From NCBI GenBank assembly GCA_021823045.1, contig JAKAPB010000069.1, positions 1-7,907 of the forward strand: DNA of 7,907 bases. The letters run 5' to 3'. The position numbers were made by a program, and so were the translations under genes. The notes beneath the pieces were generated by a model. The model saw only the letters and a program-made list of their open reading frames with translations, was not told the origin of the DNA and made no database searches. Positions 1-6,780 of the stretch are shown here, piece after piece (the first letter of the stretch is position 1; each line of letters opens with the position of its first letter). The stretch comes from Actinomycetes bacterium (GTDB lineage: Bacteria > Actinomycetota > Acidimicrobiia > Acidimicrobiales > Acidimicrobiaceae).

Positions 1-182
1 AGGGCACCCTCTTCTGTTGGGATCCCGGTACGGCGGTCTATAAGGATGAAACCGACCTCTGCTTCGAGTTTTGAAAGGTGGGTTGATACGTTGGATTGAA
101 CCGTTCCTAGGGCAGCTGCGGCGGTGGAGAAGCCCCCGTAGTCCATTACCGCGACCATCGAACGCAATTGTCGAATATCCAT
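1..182 (-). CDS. LysR-family transcriptional regulator, N-terminal fragment
   Basis: Only the first 60 codons lie in the window; the C-terminus runs off the left edge. The translation starts MDIRQLRSMVAVMDYGGFST and continues with AAAALGTVQSNVSTHLSKLE, then GFILIDRRTGIPTEEG. This is the classic LysR winged helix-turn-helix: an initial helix, the F-S-x-A-A recognition region, an S-N-V-S-x-H-L-x-K-L-E helix, and the wing ending T-x-E-G. The ATG at 182 is preceded by AGGGG with a 4-nt spacer, a plausible ribosome binding site. The gene diverges from the 6C RNA and murT. LysR proteins normally regulate themselves and a neighbouring or divergent gene through a C-terminal ligand-binding domain, which is not visible here, so no ligand or target can be proposed. 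The family call is firm. Confidence 0.9.
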   Translation of the reverse strand, partial: MDIRQLRSMVAVMDYGGFSTAAAALGTVQSNVSTHLSKLEAEVGFILIDRRTGIPTEEGA

Positions 183-191
183 TTGTCCCCT

Positions 192-208
192 TATCTAATT
201 AACAGATA
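192..208. promoter_or_regulatory. Candidate LysR operator (T-N11-A dyad) upstream of the LysR gene
   Basis: TATCTAATTAACAGATA is a dyad with perfect 5-bp arms (TATCT/AGATA) around a 7-bp AT-rich centre. It contains the T-N11-A core (T at 194, A at 206) typical of LysR-type operators. It sits 9 nt upstream of the LysR start codon, where autoregulatory sites of this family are usual. The dyad is seen directly; binding by this regulator is inferred. Confidence 0.5.
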
Positions 209-252
209 GAGAATATCGCACCATAGGTGGAAACTCGCGCTCAGATTCCGAC

Positions 253-258
253 GATAAT
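253..258 (+). promoter_or_regulatory. Candidate -10 element for the 6C RNA
   Basis: GATAAT matches the TATAAT consensus at 5 of 6 positions. It lies 7 nt before position 265, just ahead of the first stem of the 6C RNA at 268. No convincing TTGACA-like -35 is visible at normal spacing, although GGAAAC occurs at 229-234. The placement is suggestive, but the element rests on one hexamer. Confidence 0.35.
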
Positions 259-264
259 GGTTAA

Positions 265-360
265 CAGCAGATTGAATTCCCCCCTCAATCTGGACATTTC
301 GAAGGAGTTGGCATCCCCCCCGCCAACTCCTTCGTGTTTAACGGTAAAGTTTCTTTTTTT
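265..360 (+). ncRNA. 6C: 6C small RNA (two C-loop hairpins)
   Basis: Two hairpins follow each other closely. The first has a perfect 8-bp stem (CAGATTGA at 268-275 with TCAATCTG at 285-292) closing the 9-nt loop ATTCCCCCC. The second has a perfect 13-bp stem (CGAAGGAGTTGGC at 300-312 with GCCAACTCCTTCG at 322-334) closing the 9-nt loop ATCCCCCCC. The stems are unrelated in sequence, but the loops are nearly identical and carry six and seven cytosines. This is the defining pattern of the actinobacterial 6C RNA, a trans-acting small RNA family whose C-rich loops are thought to pair with G-rich mRNA sites. A U-rich tract at 350-360 probably marks the 3' end, giving about 95 nt. The tract is separated from the second stem by 15 nt, so it is not a textbook terminator. 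The 5' end is inferred from the -10-like hexamer. The strand follows from C-rich rather than G-rich loops. Confidence 0.88.
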
Positions 361-460
361 CCGATAGATCGAGCTGGAGCGGGCTCGCTGCGAGTAATCA
401 ATAACGCTATCTGGGATGACTTCCTTTTAGGCTTATCTTTTTTGAAGCGCTGATACCCGT

Positions 461-1843
461 ATGCTTGAGGCGGATGCGATGTCTGATACTGAAATCCGAA
501 AATCTGTCTGGTCTGCTTCCCAAAGGTTGATCAGAAAGCGGCTGGCCCTTCTAGTGGCTCGAGCTTCTGTTCGAGCCCTGCGTTTTTTTAAGCTTGGCCA
601 GGGTCAGTCGCTCCCTGGCAAGATTGCATTGAGGATTGACCCCGAGATCCTCTCTGAACTCGTGAGAACCATCGACGTCGTGTTGGTCAGCGGAACTAAC
701 GGAAAGACCACCACTACGGCTCTCCTGGCGTCGGGACTAGAGCGGTCGGGGCTCACCGTCACCAATGCCGGGGGTTCGAACATGACCGGCGGAGTTGTTT
801 CGGCGCTCATTAGTGGTCTTCGTTCGCACACACGGGCAAGCTTTGCCGCTCTTGAGGTCGACGAGATCTACTTGACGCCGGTGGCTAGGGCCGTAAAACC
901 AAAGGCGATTATTCTGCTGAATCTGTCTCGGGATCAGCTAGATAGGACGCAGGAGGTAAGGAAAATTGCGAGAAGGTGGAAGTCGCTGTTAAGCGAGCTC
1001 CCAGAAGTAAAAGTGGTTGCAAACGCCGACGACCCGTTGATCGTATTTGCCGCTTCGGAGGTTTCAGACGTTACTTGGGTGGCGGGGGGAATTTCCTGGA
1101 CAGAGGATTCTTCTGGCTGCCCCGTCTGTACTGGGCGCATCACATTTTCCGGGGGTAGTTGGCAGTGCAACTGTGGCTTTCAAAGGCCAGAGGTTACCTG
1201 GTTTCTGAGTGGCGATTCGGTAGTCACCTCGCCAGCGGGGAATATCGCTCTAGAGCTAAATATCCCCGGCTCGTTCAATGTCCGAAATTCATTGATGGCC
1301 CTTGCTGGGTGCGCCTGCGTCGGAGTTGAGGCGGAAATAGCGGAGAACGGTATGACAGGGGTCGTTTCGGTAAGTGGGAGATTTCAGACCTATTCGCTTC
1401 CAGGAACCGACGGTAGCGTCATGTTGACACTCGCAAAGAATCCCGCAGGGTGGGTCGAGCTCATAGCTATGGTCGATTCCTGGATGAAAGACCGGGCAAT
1501 TGTTATTGGACTCAATGCAAAGTTCGCCGATGGGAAAGACCCCTCCTGGATCTGGGACGTGCCATTTGAGATCTTTAGGGGGCATGCGGTCGTTGTCTGC
1601 GGAGAGAGAGCCACTGATATGGCACTCCGGCTGCGCTATGCCGAGGCTGAGGCTTTAGTTGTTCCCGATCCCTATTCTGCGATTGTCGTGGCTTCAAAGA
1701 GAAAGGCAGACGTCGTCGTACTTGCCAATTACACCTGTTTTCAAAGGGCACGCAAGGACCTCGAGACAAGCGGCTCCACTGCTCGGATTGTCAGGGCTCT
1801 TTTTGGTATTGGTGGATTTTTGTCTATAGGGGGCAGAATTTGA
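461..1843 (+). CDS. murT: Lipid II isoglutaminyl synthase, Mur ligase-like subunit MurT
   Basis: MurT works with GatD to amidate the alpha-carboxyl of D-Glu in the lipid II stem peptide, giving D-isoglutamine; MurT activates the carboxyl with ATP. The 460-residue length is normal. Visible elements in order: the ATP-binding P-loop SGTNGKTTTT (77-86); LEVDE (131-135) and NLSRDQLDR (154-162) of the Mur ligase central domain; a Cys4 zinc ribbon inserted in that domain (C220, C223, C236, C238, spaced CxxC...CxC); SFNVRN (271-276); and the C-terminal DUF1727 domain with LAKNPAGW (324-331) and ADGKDPSWIWDV (356-367). An Asp of the last segment is expected to complete the GatD active site, as in the S. 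aureus complex; I cannot say which. An alternative start at 479 (MSDTEIRK) has GAGG at 466-469 with a 9-nt spacer, whereas the 461 ATG has no clear ribosome binding site, so 479 may be the true start. The stop overlaps the gatD start. Confidence 0.93.
   Translation: MLEADAMSDTEIRKSVWSASQRLIRKRLALLVARASVRALRFFKLGQGQSLPGKIALRIDPEILSELVRTIDVVLVSGTNGKTTTTALLASGLERSGLTVTNAGGSNMTGGVVSALISGLRSHTRASFAALEVDEIYLTPVARAVKPKAIILLNLSRDQLDRTQEVRKIARRWKSLLSELPEVKVVANADDPLIVFAASEVSDVTWVAGGISWTEDSSGCPVCTGRITFSGGSWQCNCGFQRPEVTWFLSGDSVVTSPAGNIALELNIPGSFNVRNSLMALAGCACVGVEAEIAENGMTGVVSVSGRFQTYSLPGTDGSVMLTLAKNPAGWVELIAMVDSWMKDRAIVIGLNAKFADGKDPSWIWDVPFEIFRGHAVVVCGERATDMALRLRYAEAEALVVPDPYSAIVVASKRKADVVVLANYTCFQRARKDLETSGSTARIVRALFGIGGFLSIGGRI
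1828..1842 (+). promoter_or_regulatory. Ribosome binding site and TTG start of gatD
   Basis: AGGGGG at 1828-1833 lies 6 nt before the TTG at 1840-1842. The TTG overlaps the murT stop codon in the sequence TTGA. This placement, together with the protein's good N-terminus (a short lead into a glutamine-amidotransferase strand), favours TTG as the start. The 4-nt overlap suggests translational coupling, giving matched amounts of the two subunits. Confidence 0.7.
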
Positions 1844-2619
1844 GCGATGCAGTCTCGATCGTGACAGTTTTTCCTGACCTTTTGGGTACCTATGGTGATG
1901 GTGGCAATGCAAAAGTTCTTGCTGCCAGGCTGAAGCTCAGGGGTATCGCCGTAAATAACCTGGAGGTTCGATCGTCCGATCCGCTTCCTCAAGGTGCCGA
2001 TATCTATTTGGTGGGTGGAGGAGAAGATTCCCCACAAGTCGAGGCTTCTAAGATTCTGGGAAGATCGAGGGTTTTGCACCGTGCTGTCGAAGCTGGGTCC
2101 TACGTGTTGGCGGTCTGTGCTGGACTGCAAATTTTTGGAGAATACTTCGTAGATTCCGAAGGCGACCAGGTTCCGGGTTTGGGTATTCTCGATTGCTGGT
2201 CAGTCAAGATGTCAGGGGCTAGGGCGGTGGGCGAGCTCCTCGTCAGTGCAGAGCTTAACGGAGGAGAAGATCTCCTTGTGGGTTACGAAAATCATGGCAG
2301 TTCTACACATTTGGGTCCCGATGCTCGGCCGTTTTCCAAAGTGGTAGTCGGTGTCGGAAATTCGAGGATTGCTAAGGCGGACGGAGTTCGCTACAAAAAT
2401 GTCATAGCAACTTATATGCACGGACCGGTTTTGGCCAGAAACAGCGAACTTGCCGACTATATACTTCGTGGAGTATTGGGTGAACTGCCCACTCTTCCGG
2501 ATCGCCAACTCTCGAGATTGGCTAGACAACTACATCAGGAGAGGGTCAGTGCTGCCTTGAAGTCCCACAAGCCGAATCTCCGCAACAGGATCGTGCTGGG
2601 TCTGAGAGGCCACAAGTGA
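1840..2619 (+). CDS. gatD: Lipid II isoglutaminyl synthase, glutaminase subunit GatD
   Basis: GatD is the class I glutamine amidotransferase that releases ammonia from glutamine and passes it to MurT for amidation of lipid II in the cytoplasm. The 259 residues fit the family, with a slightly long basic C-terminal tail. The fold markers are VTVFPDLLGTYGDGGNA (8-24), YLVGGGEDSPQ (56-66), the nucleophile elbow AVCAGLQIFG with Cys93 (91-100), GYENHGS (148-154), and TYMHGPVLARN with His194 (191-201). Cys and His here match the catalytic pair of the CobB/CobQ-like amidotransferases. Arg128 lies in the region where S. aureus GatD has a functionally important Arg128. The third catalytic residue of the usual triad is supplied by MurT in the known complex. 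The TTG start overlaps the murT stop by 4 nt, so the two genes form one translationally coupled operon ending at the terminator at 2671-2716. Confidence 0.94.
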   Translation: MSDAVSIVTVFPDLLGTYGDGGNAKVLAARLKLRGIAVNNLEVRSSDPLPQGADIYLVGGGEDSPQVEASKILGRSRVLHRAVEAGSYVLAVCAGLQIFGEYFVDSEGDQVPGLGILDCWSVKMSGARAVGELLVSAELNGGEDLLVGYENHGSSTHLGPDARPFSKVVVGVGNSRIAKADGVRYKNVIATYMHGPVLARNSELADYILRGVLGELPTLPDRQLSRLARQLHQERVSAALKSHKPNLRNRIVLGLRGHK

Positions 2620-2670
2620 TTCTTTGCTAGCAGACGATGGGATGACCTACTATTTCTAGGAGCTAAGTCG

Positions 2671-2716
2671 AGAGGCCTGGGGGAGGTGATATGTTCCCCC
2701 AGGCCTCTAAGTTTTT
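2671..2716 (+). terminator. Rho-independent terminator of murT-gatD
   Basis: A perfect 14-bp GC-rich stem (AGAGGCCTGGGGGA at 2671-2684 with TCCCCCAGGCCTCT at 2695-2708) closes a 10-nt loop. It is followed by AAG and then TTTTTCTCT from 2712. It lies 52 nt after the gatD stop and faces the convergent acn gene, whose stop is at 2736. The T-run exists only on the plus-strand side, so it mainly serves murT-gatD, although the stem could also slow read-through from acn. Confidence 0.88.
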
Positions 2717-2735
2717 CTCTGCCTCTTTGGCTGCT

Positions 2736-5000
2736 CTAGCTGGCCATGTTCCTACGGATCACATTGAGTGCCCCACCCGATTTGAACCAATCGATGTGTT
2801 CGACTGACATAGTGTGCGTCGCCTCGAAATTGACGGTTGATCCGTCGGGGTGGGCTACTTGACACTGGACCGCCTTGCCCGGCTCTAGGGATGCGAGACC
2901 AAGTACATTTATCTTGTCGTCCCTCCCGATGAGCGAGTAGCTGGCTGGATCTTTGAATGTCAGTGGGAGAACGCCTTGCTTCTTGAGGTTGGTCTCATGG
3001 ATCCTAGCAAACGAACGGGCCAGTATTACCTTTGCCCCGGCGTATCTCGGCTCCATCGCTGCATGCTCCCTCGAGGATCCCTCTCCGTAGTTCTCGTCTC
3101 CGATTGCCACCCAAGCGACTCCAGCAGCCCGGTAGTGCTCGGCAATGTCCGGCAGAGATTCCTCCTGATTATGTAGCTGACAGTAGCCAGTTCCCGGCTT
3201 GGAGCCGAATGCATTTACCACGCCGAGGAAGAGGTTCTTTGAGATGTTGCGCAAATGACCCCGGTAGCGCAACCACGGACCCGCAGCCGATATGTGGTCG
3301 GTTGTGCACTTGCCAACCGCCTTCATCAGAACTACTAGTCCGGCGAAGTCTTTTCCATCCCAGGCTGGGAATGGTTCCAACAGGTGAATCCGGTCGGAGT
3401 TTGGATCGACCGCAACCTCTACGGTTGAGCCGTCTTCTGGTGGAGCGATAAAACCCGATTCTCCGGATTCGAAACCTTTAGCAGGGAGCTCCTCTCCGGT
3501 GGGAGCATCGAGCTTGAATCCGTCGACTTCATCGGTTAGCGGATTGAAGTCCAGCGTTCCAGCCAAAGCGTAGGCTACGACAATCTCGGGAGATCCGATG
3601 AAGGAGAGGGTAGCTGCGTTCCCATCATTGCGCTTTGGAAAGTTTCTGTTGTATGAGCTGAGAATCGAGTTTGACTCGCCCTCTTTTATGTCGTTCCTTT
3701 TCCACTGCCCGATACACGGTCCACAGGCGTTGGCGAGCACGACTGCCCCGATCGCTTCGAGGTCCTGGAGGAGTCCATCTCTTTCTATGGTCGCCCTTAC
3801 CCGCTCAGATCCTGGCGTGATCAACAATGGCACTTTCGCCGTTAGGCCTTTAGCTGCGGCCTGCCGTGCAATATTTGCAGCCTTGGTGATGTCCTCATAA
3901 GAGGAGTTTGTGCACGATCCGACCAGGCAGGAGGAGAGTTTGGTAGGCCAAGAGTTTTCTTTAGCGTCCGATCCCATCTTCGACACTGGCCGTGCAAGAT
4001 CTGGGGTGTGTGGGCCGACAATGTGTGGCTCTAAGGTATCTAGGTCGATCTCGATGACCCGGTCAAAGTATTGTTCGGGATTCTTCTCTACCTCGGGGTC
4101 GGCCTGTAGGTGATGTGCGTTCTGGTCGGCAAGATCTGCGATCTCTTCCCTTTGAGTGGACTTCAGGTATGCGGCCGAGTGACTGTCATAGGGGAATAGA
4201 GAGCAGGTAGCCCCGATTTCTGCACCCATGTTGCAGATAGTCGCTTTTCCTGTCGCCGAAATCGAGCGGGCGCCCTCTCCGAAGTATTCGACAATCGCAC
4301 CGGTACCACCTTTGACCGTCAGAATTTCTGCGACCTTTAAGATGATGTCCTTCGGAGCGGTCCAACCCTTTAGCGATCCCTTGAGGTTTATGCCGATGAG
4401 CTTTGGGTAGCGAACTCCGAAGGTGGATCCGACCATCACGTCTACTGCGTCGGCTCCACCGACGCCGATTGCAATCATTCCCAGACCGCCAGCATTGGGG
4501 GTGTGGCTATCGGTACCGATCATCATTCCGCCCGGAAAGGCGTACTGCTCGATAACGACCTGATGGATGATGCCTGAACCGGGCTTCCAAAAGCCGATCC
4601 CGTATTTTGCGGAGATGGTCCGTAGAAAGTCGTAGACCTCCTTGTTGGTGACCTCCGCCGACTCTAGATCGGTGCTAGCCCCGAATTGTGCCTGGATGAG
4701 GTGGTCGCAGTGGACGGTGGAGGGGACGGCAACTCTCTTGAGCCCAGCAGTCGAGAACTGCAGAAGGGCCATCTGGGCGGTAGCGTCCTGCATCGCAACC
4801 CGATCTGGGTACAATTCAGCGTAGGCGACACCCCTTTCTAAAGACTGATTTTCTGGATCAGAGAGGTGTGAGATGAATATTTTCTCGGCGAGCGTGAGTG
4901 GCCTACCAAGACGCTTTCGAGCAATTTCGGTTGCTGTATCGAACTTCTTGTAGGCTCCTCGAACCAGCTCTACCGGAGTTCCCGAACTGACCTTTCCCAT
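2736..5000 (-). CDS. acn: Aconitate hydratase, mitochondrial type
   Basis: Aconitase converts citrate to isocitrate via cis-aconitate in the TCA cycle, using a [4Fe-4S] cluster. Visible motifs: [10 protein letters not shown] (96-105), [14 protein letters not shown] (161-174), the cluster cysteine Cys363 in GSCTNSS (361-367), [16 protein letters not shown] (394-409), the other two cluster ligands Cys426 and Cys429 in [10 protein letters not shown] (424-433), [10 protein letters not shown] (451-460), and, in the swivel domain, [20 protein letters not shown] (634-653) with the catalytic Ser642/Ser643 and Arg644 region. The last motif is followed by [15 protein letters not shown]. At 754 residues, with this motif wording, it resembles the mitochondrial aconitase class rather than the roughly 900-residue AcnA/IRP class common in other Actinobacteria, or AcnB. 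The ATG at 5000 has AAAGGA with a 7-nt spacer. No frameshift or missing catalytic residue is seen. It is divergent from the GntR regulator. Confidence 0.96.
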   Translation of the reverse strand: MGKVSSGTPVELVRGAYKKFDTATEIARKRLGRPLTLAEKIFISHLSDPENQSLERGVAYAELYPDRVAMQDATAQMALLQFSTAGLKRVAVPSTVHCDHLIQAQFGASTDLESAEVTNKEVYDFLRTISAKYGIGFWKPGSGIIHQVVIEQYAFPGGMMIGTDSHTPNAGGLGMIAIGVGGADAVDVMVGSTFGVRYPKLIGINLKGSLKGWTAPKDIILKVAEILTVKGGTGAIVEYFGEGARSISATGKATICNMGAEIGATCSLFPYDSHSAAYLKSTQREEIADLADQNAHHLQADPEVEKNPEQYFDRVIEIDLDTLEPHIVGPHTPDLARPVSKMGSDAKENSWPTKLSSCLVGSCTNSSYEDITKAANIARQAAAKGLTAKVPLLITPGSERVRATIERDGLLQDLEAIGAVVLANACGPCIGQWKRNDIKEGESNSILSSYNRNFPKRNDGNAATLSFIGSPEIVVAYALAGTLDFNPLTDEVDGFKLDAPTGEELPAKGFESGESGFIAPPEDGSTVEVAVDPNSDRIHLLEPFPAWDGKDFAGLVVLMKAVGKCTTDHISAAGPWLRYRGHLRNISKNLFLGVVNAFGSKPGTGYCQLHNQEESLPDIAEHYRAAGVAWVAIGDENYGEGSSREHAAMEPRYAGAKVILARSFARIHETNLKKQGVLPLTFKDPASYSLIGRDDKINVLGLASLEPGKAVQCQVAHPDGSTVNFEATHTMSVEHIDWFKSGGALNVIRRNMAS

Positions 5001-5038
5001 CTGATATTCCTTTCACCGATACTTCTAAGACGCTGCAT

Positions 5039-5069
5039 TTGCAATTATGACAGACCCAGGCTATATAAT
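5039..5069 (+). promoter_or_regulatory. Candidate promoter of the GntR regulator
   Basis: A perfect TATAAT lies at 5064-5069, with TTGCAA (4 of 6 matches to TTGACA) at 5039-5044, at a long 19-bp spacing. Transcription would begin near 5076. That is almost exactly where the conserved N-terminal region of the regulator begins in frame, so the message would have little or no leader. The -10 match is good; the rest is inference. Confidence 0.45.
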
Positions 5070-5073
5070 ACAA
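5044..5073 (-). promoter_or_regulatory. Candidate promoter of acn
   Basis: On the minus strand, CATAAT (5 of 6 to TATAAT, plus-strand 5044-5049) is preceded after 18 bp by TTGTAT (plus-strand 5068-5073). A start near 5037 would give a leader of about 36 nt before the acn ATG. The two hexamers overlap the candidate promoter of the divergent regulator, so the two genes could compete for polymerase or share one operator. The -35 is weak. Confidence 0.4.
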
Positions 5074-5081
5074 GTATAAGA
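5064..5081. promoter_or_regulatory. Candidate operator dyad between acn and the GntR gene
   Basis: The core ATAC-AA-GTAT at 5068-5077 is a perfect dyad. Further matching pairs occur outward (T5066/A5079, T5064/A5081), with mismatches between them. It covers the regulator's -10 and the acn -35-like hexamer. GntR/HutC-type regulators bind short dyads in exactly this position relative to divergent genes. AT-rich promoter DNA makes short dyads likely by chance, so support is modest. Confidence 0.3.
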
Positions 5082-5165
5082 CAGGTTCGGGACCCAAGAT
5101 ATATAACTATCGCAAATGACTTAAGGCGCCAGATCTCCGAGGGGAGCCTGGGGTCTGGCGAGCTT

Positions 5166-5834
5166 TTGCCTTCTGAAGCGACTCTATCGCGAACATACGA
5201 GGCGAGTCGAATCACGGTAAGAAAAGGACTCGAGCTCCTTAGGAAAGAGGGGATAGTTGAATCTAGGCAGGGATTTGGGTGGTATGTAGTTTTCAAGCCA
5301 TTGGCTCAGACCCTTGGACGATTCTCGACGATAGAAGACCAACTTGATGAGATAGGCGTTGTCGCTAGGCGTAAAATCCTGAGCTCGAGGAGGATGGTTC
5401 CTACTGGGAGAATTCTCGAGGTGTTGGGGGGTGAAGAGTTACTCGAAGTTGCAAGGTTGAATCTGGCCGATGGAGTCCCATTTGCTCGAGTTACCGTATG
5501 GGTTCCCGCATTCCTCGGAGAGAGTTTCTCCCTACGGGATTACGAGGAGAAGTCTTTCTATCAGCTACTCTCGGAAAGCGATGGTTTGAAGAGGCCGCTG
5601 ACTAATGCGACCCAGACGATAGCGGCAGTGGCAATGCCCGAAGGCGATGCCAAACTTCTCGGCGTACCGCCAGGATCCCCGGCTTTGGAATGTGAGCGGA
5701 CTACTTTCGACGAAAGCGGATTTCCGGTCCTATATTCCGAGTCGATCTTCCCTGGGAACCGAACGGTATTTGTTACTGAATTAACCTCCCAGGTCGGGTC
5801 GATCGCACCTAGCGGGCTTAGGTTGGTCGACTAG
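5166..5834 (+). CDS. GntR-family regulator with UTRA domain (HutC type)
   Basis: The coordinates use the first canonical start in this frame, a TTG at 5166, giving 222 residues. The family homology begins earlier: in the same frame, from about 5091, the DNA reads DPRYITIANDLRRQISEG and then LGSGEL, the normal first helix and turn of a GntR winged helix. The HTH continues in the listed protein as PSEATLSRTYEASRITVRKG (2-21) and LELLRKEGIVESRQGFGWYV (22-41). After a linker comes a UTRA effector domain (about 65-215), with ARLNLADGVPFARVTVWVP and the ending PVLYSESIFPGNRTVFVTEL. UTRA domains bind small metabolites such as sugar phosphates, histidine-pathway compounds or fatty acids; the ligand here is unknown. 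No ATG, GTG or TTG occurs in frame between the stop at 4869 and 5166, so the true start is unresolved: a rare initiator near 5076, or a frameshift. It is divergent from acn and probably regulates itself and perhaps acn. Confidence 0.85.
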   Translation: MPSEATLSRTYEASRITVRKGLELLRKEGIVESRQGFGWYVVFKPLAQTLGRFSTIEDQLDEIGVVARRKILSSRRMVPTGRILEVLGGEELLEVARLNLADGVPFARVTVWVPAFLGESFSLRDYEEKSFYQLLSESDGLKRPLTNATQTIAAVAMPEGDAKLLGVPPGSPALECERTTFDESGFPVLYSESIFPGNRTVFVTELTSQVGSIAPSGLRLVD

Positions 5835-5861
5835 CTGATAGGCCGTTGTAGCAATCTGGTG

Positions 5862-6773
5862 TCACCGATTGAAGAGCTTTGTCGGCCAGCGATCAAGTTT
5901 GCGCCCCTTTGACAGTGAGCTAACCCTGTTCCACTTCTCTATCCAGCCGCGGCTAGCGGGAGCCAACGGCGGCGTCTCCCCTTTGGCGGAACGCCTAGCA
6001 GCGGATAGAAAATCACTATGGAGTTCGTCTGCGAGCCGATCAATTGCGGCCTGTATAGTTTTGGTCAGCTCTCTTGGGTCATCGGAATCGCTCGCGTAGA
6101 TAGGAGCACCGTAGCTGGCGGTTACCGTGCCGGGCTTGAAACGCTTTGACGTCTTATTGAGTATCTCGTAGGTGCCTTCGAGGTATATCGGAACTATCGG
6201 AGCCCCGGTCCTTATGGCCAACTGGGCAACCCCAGTCTTGTGCTGCTGGCCCAGCCCGTCTGGGGTCCGCCCTCCCTCGGGAAATATCAGTAGATTCCAG
6301 CCCTCCTTGATGAGGTCTACCGCTAGCTCTCCTGCTCTCCTTGAGGGTTTTGACCTTTCGATTGGAATTGCAGACAATACACCAGACCACAATATGGCCT
6401 TCCAACGCTTGTCGAAAAAGTAGTCCGCTCCGGCTCCCACTACGCAGCGGTGCCTGAACTTAGCTGGAAGAGTCGACAGCATGACCGGCGTGTCTATATG
6501 ACTCGAGTGATTTGCTGCAAAGATTACGGGAGCAGATAGGTGGTCGATGCGATCCTGGTTTTTGATCTCAGGAGACGCAATCACCTCGACGCCCGGGCGC
6601 ACGACAGCGTCTAGGAGCATCGCTCGAATTAGACGAACCCCATAGCGACGCGACCAACCAGTGTCGTAGTTGGAACCGAGCTTCGACTTGGCAGGTGGCT
6701 CATCTAAGGTGGTCGGCCTCTGGGGCTTAAAGAGCAGTAGTGAAATCTTGCTATTTGGGCTTATCAACTTCAT
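5862..6773 (-). CDS. PlsC-type lysophospholipid acyltransferase (1-acylglycerol-3-phosphate O-acyltransferase family)
   Basis: This family transfers an acyl group from acyl-ACP or acyl-CoA to a lysophospholipid or another alcohol at the cytoplasmic membrane; the classic member makes phosphatidic acid. The 303-residue protein shows the family's blocks in order: NHSSHIDTPVM (88-98), containing the catalytic H-x4-D (His89, Asp94); AIPIER (136-141), containing the block II arginine; FPEGGRTPDG (164-173), the substrate-binding block III; and GAPIVPIYLEGT (180-191), block IV. The first 45 residues precede the catalytic domain, are rich in Lys, Pro and Ser and lack a signal peptide. The tail after about 250 is basic and proline-containing. 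The substrate cannot be told from sequence. The ATG at 6773 lies 7 nt beyond the stop of the LarA-like gene, and its ribosome binding site GAGG (plus-strand 6779-6782) overlaps that stop codon, so the two genes are almost certainly co-transcribed. Confidence 0.9.
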   Translation of the reverse strand: MKLISPNSKISLLLFKPQRPTTLDEPPAKSKLGSNYDTGWSRRYGVRLIRAMLLDAVVRPGVEVIASPEIKNQDRIDHLSAPVIFAANHSSHIDTPVMLSTLPAKFRHRCVVGAGADYFFDKRWKAILWSGVLSAIPIERSKPSRRAGELAVDLIKEGWNLLIFPEGGRTPDGLGQQHKTGVAQLAIRTGAPIVPIYLEGTYEILNKTSKRFKPGTVTASYGAPIYASDSDDPRELTKTIQAAIDRLADELHSDFLSAARRSAKGETPPLAPASRGWIEKWNRVSSLSKGRKLDRWPTKLFNR

Positions 6774-6780
6774 CTCTGCC

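Noticed and set aside
300..334. The 13-bp hairpin as a plain rho-independent terminator
   Set aside because: No plus-strand gene lies upstream of it, the T-run is 15 nt away, and the paired C-loop hairpin next to it is better explained by a 6C RNA.
370..394. Short inverted repeats in the murT leader (CGAGC/GCTCG and CTCG-CTG-CGAG)
   Set aside because: The stems are only 4-5 bp and mutually exclusive; no known riboswitch or attenuator pattern could be recognised.
1741..2130. A 129-codon open frame on the minus strand across the murT-gatD junction
   Set aside because: It overlaps two clearly real genes in antisense and its translation resembles no family.
3032..3451. A 139-codon open frame on the plus strand inside acn
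   Set aside because: It is antisense to the well-conserved swivel-domain half of aconitase; its product is low-complexity Arg/Pro/Ser-rich with no recognisable domain.
5047..5079. ATG at 5047 as the normal start of the GntR regulator
   Set aside because: Its frame reads MTDPGYIIQV and stops at 5077-5079, one frame away from the regulator. It could work only with a -1 shift, and it lies upstream of the likely -10 box.
5835..5861. Possible terminator between the convergent GntR and acyltransferase genes
   Set aside because: The 27-bp gap contains no stem of useful length and no T-run.
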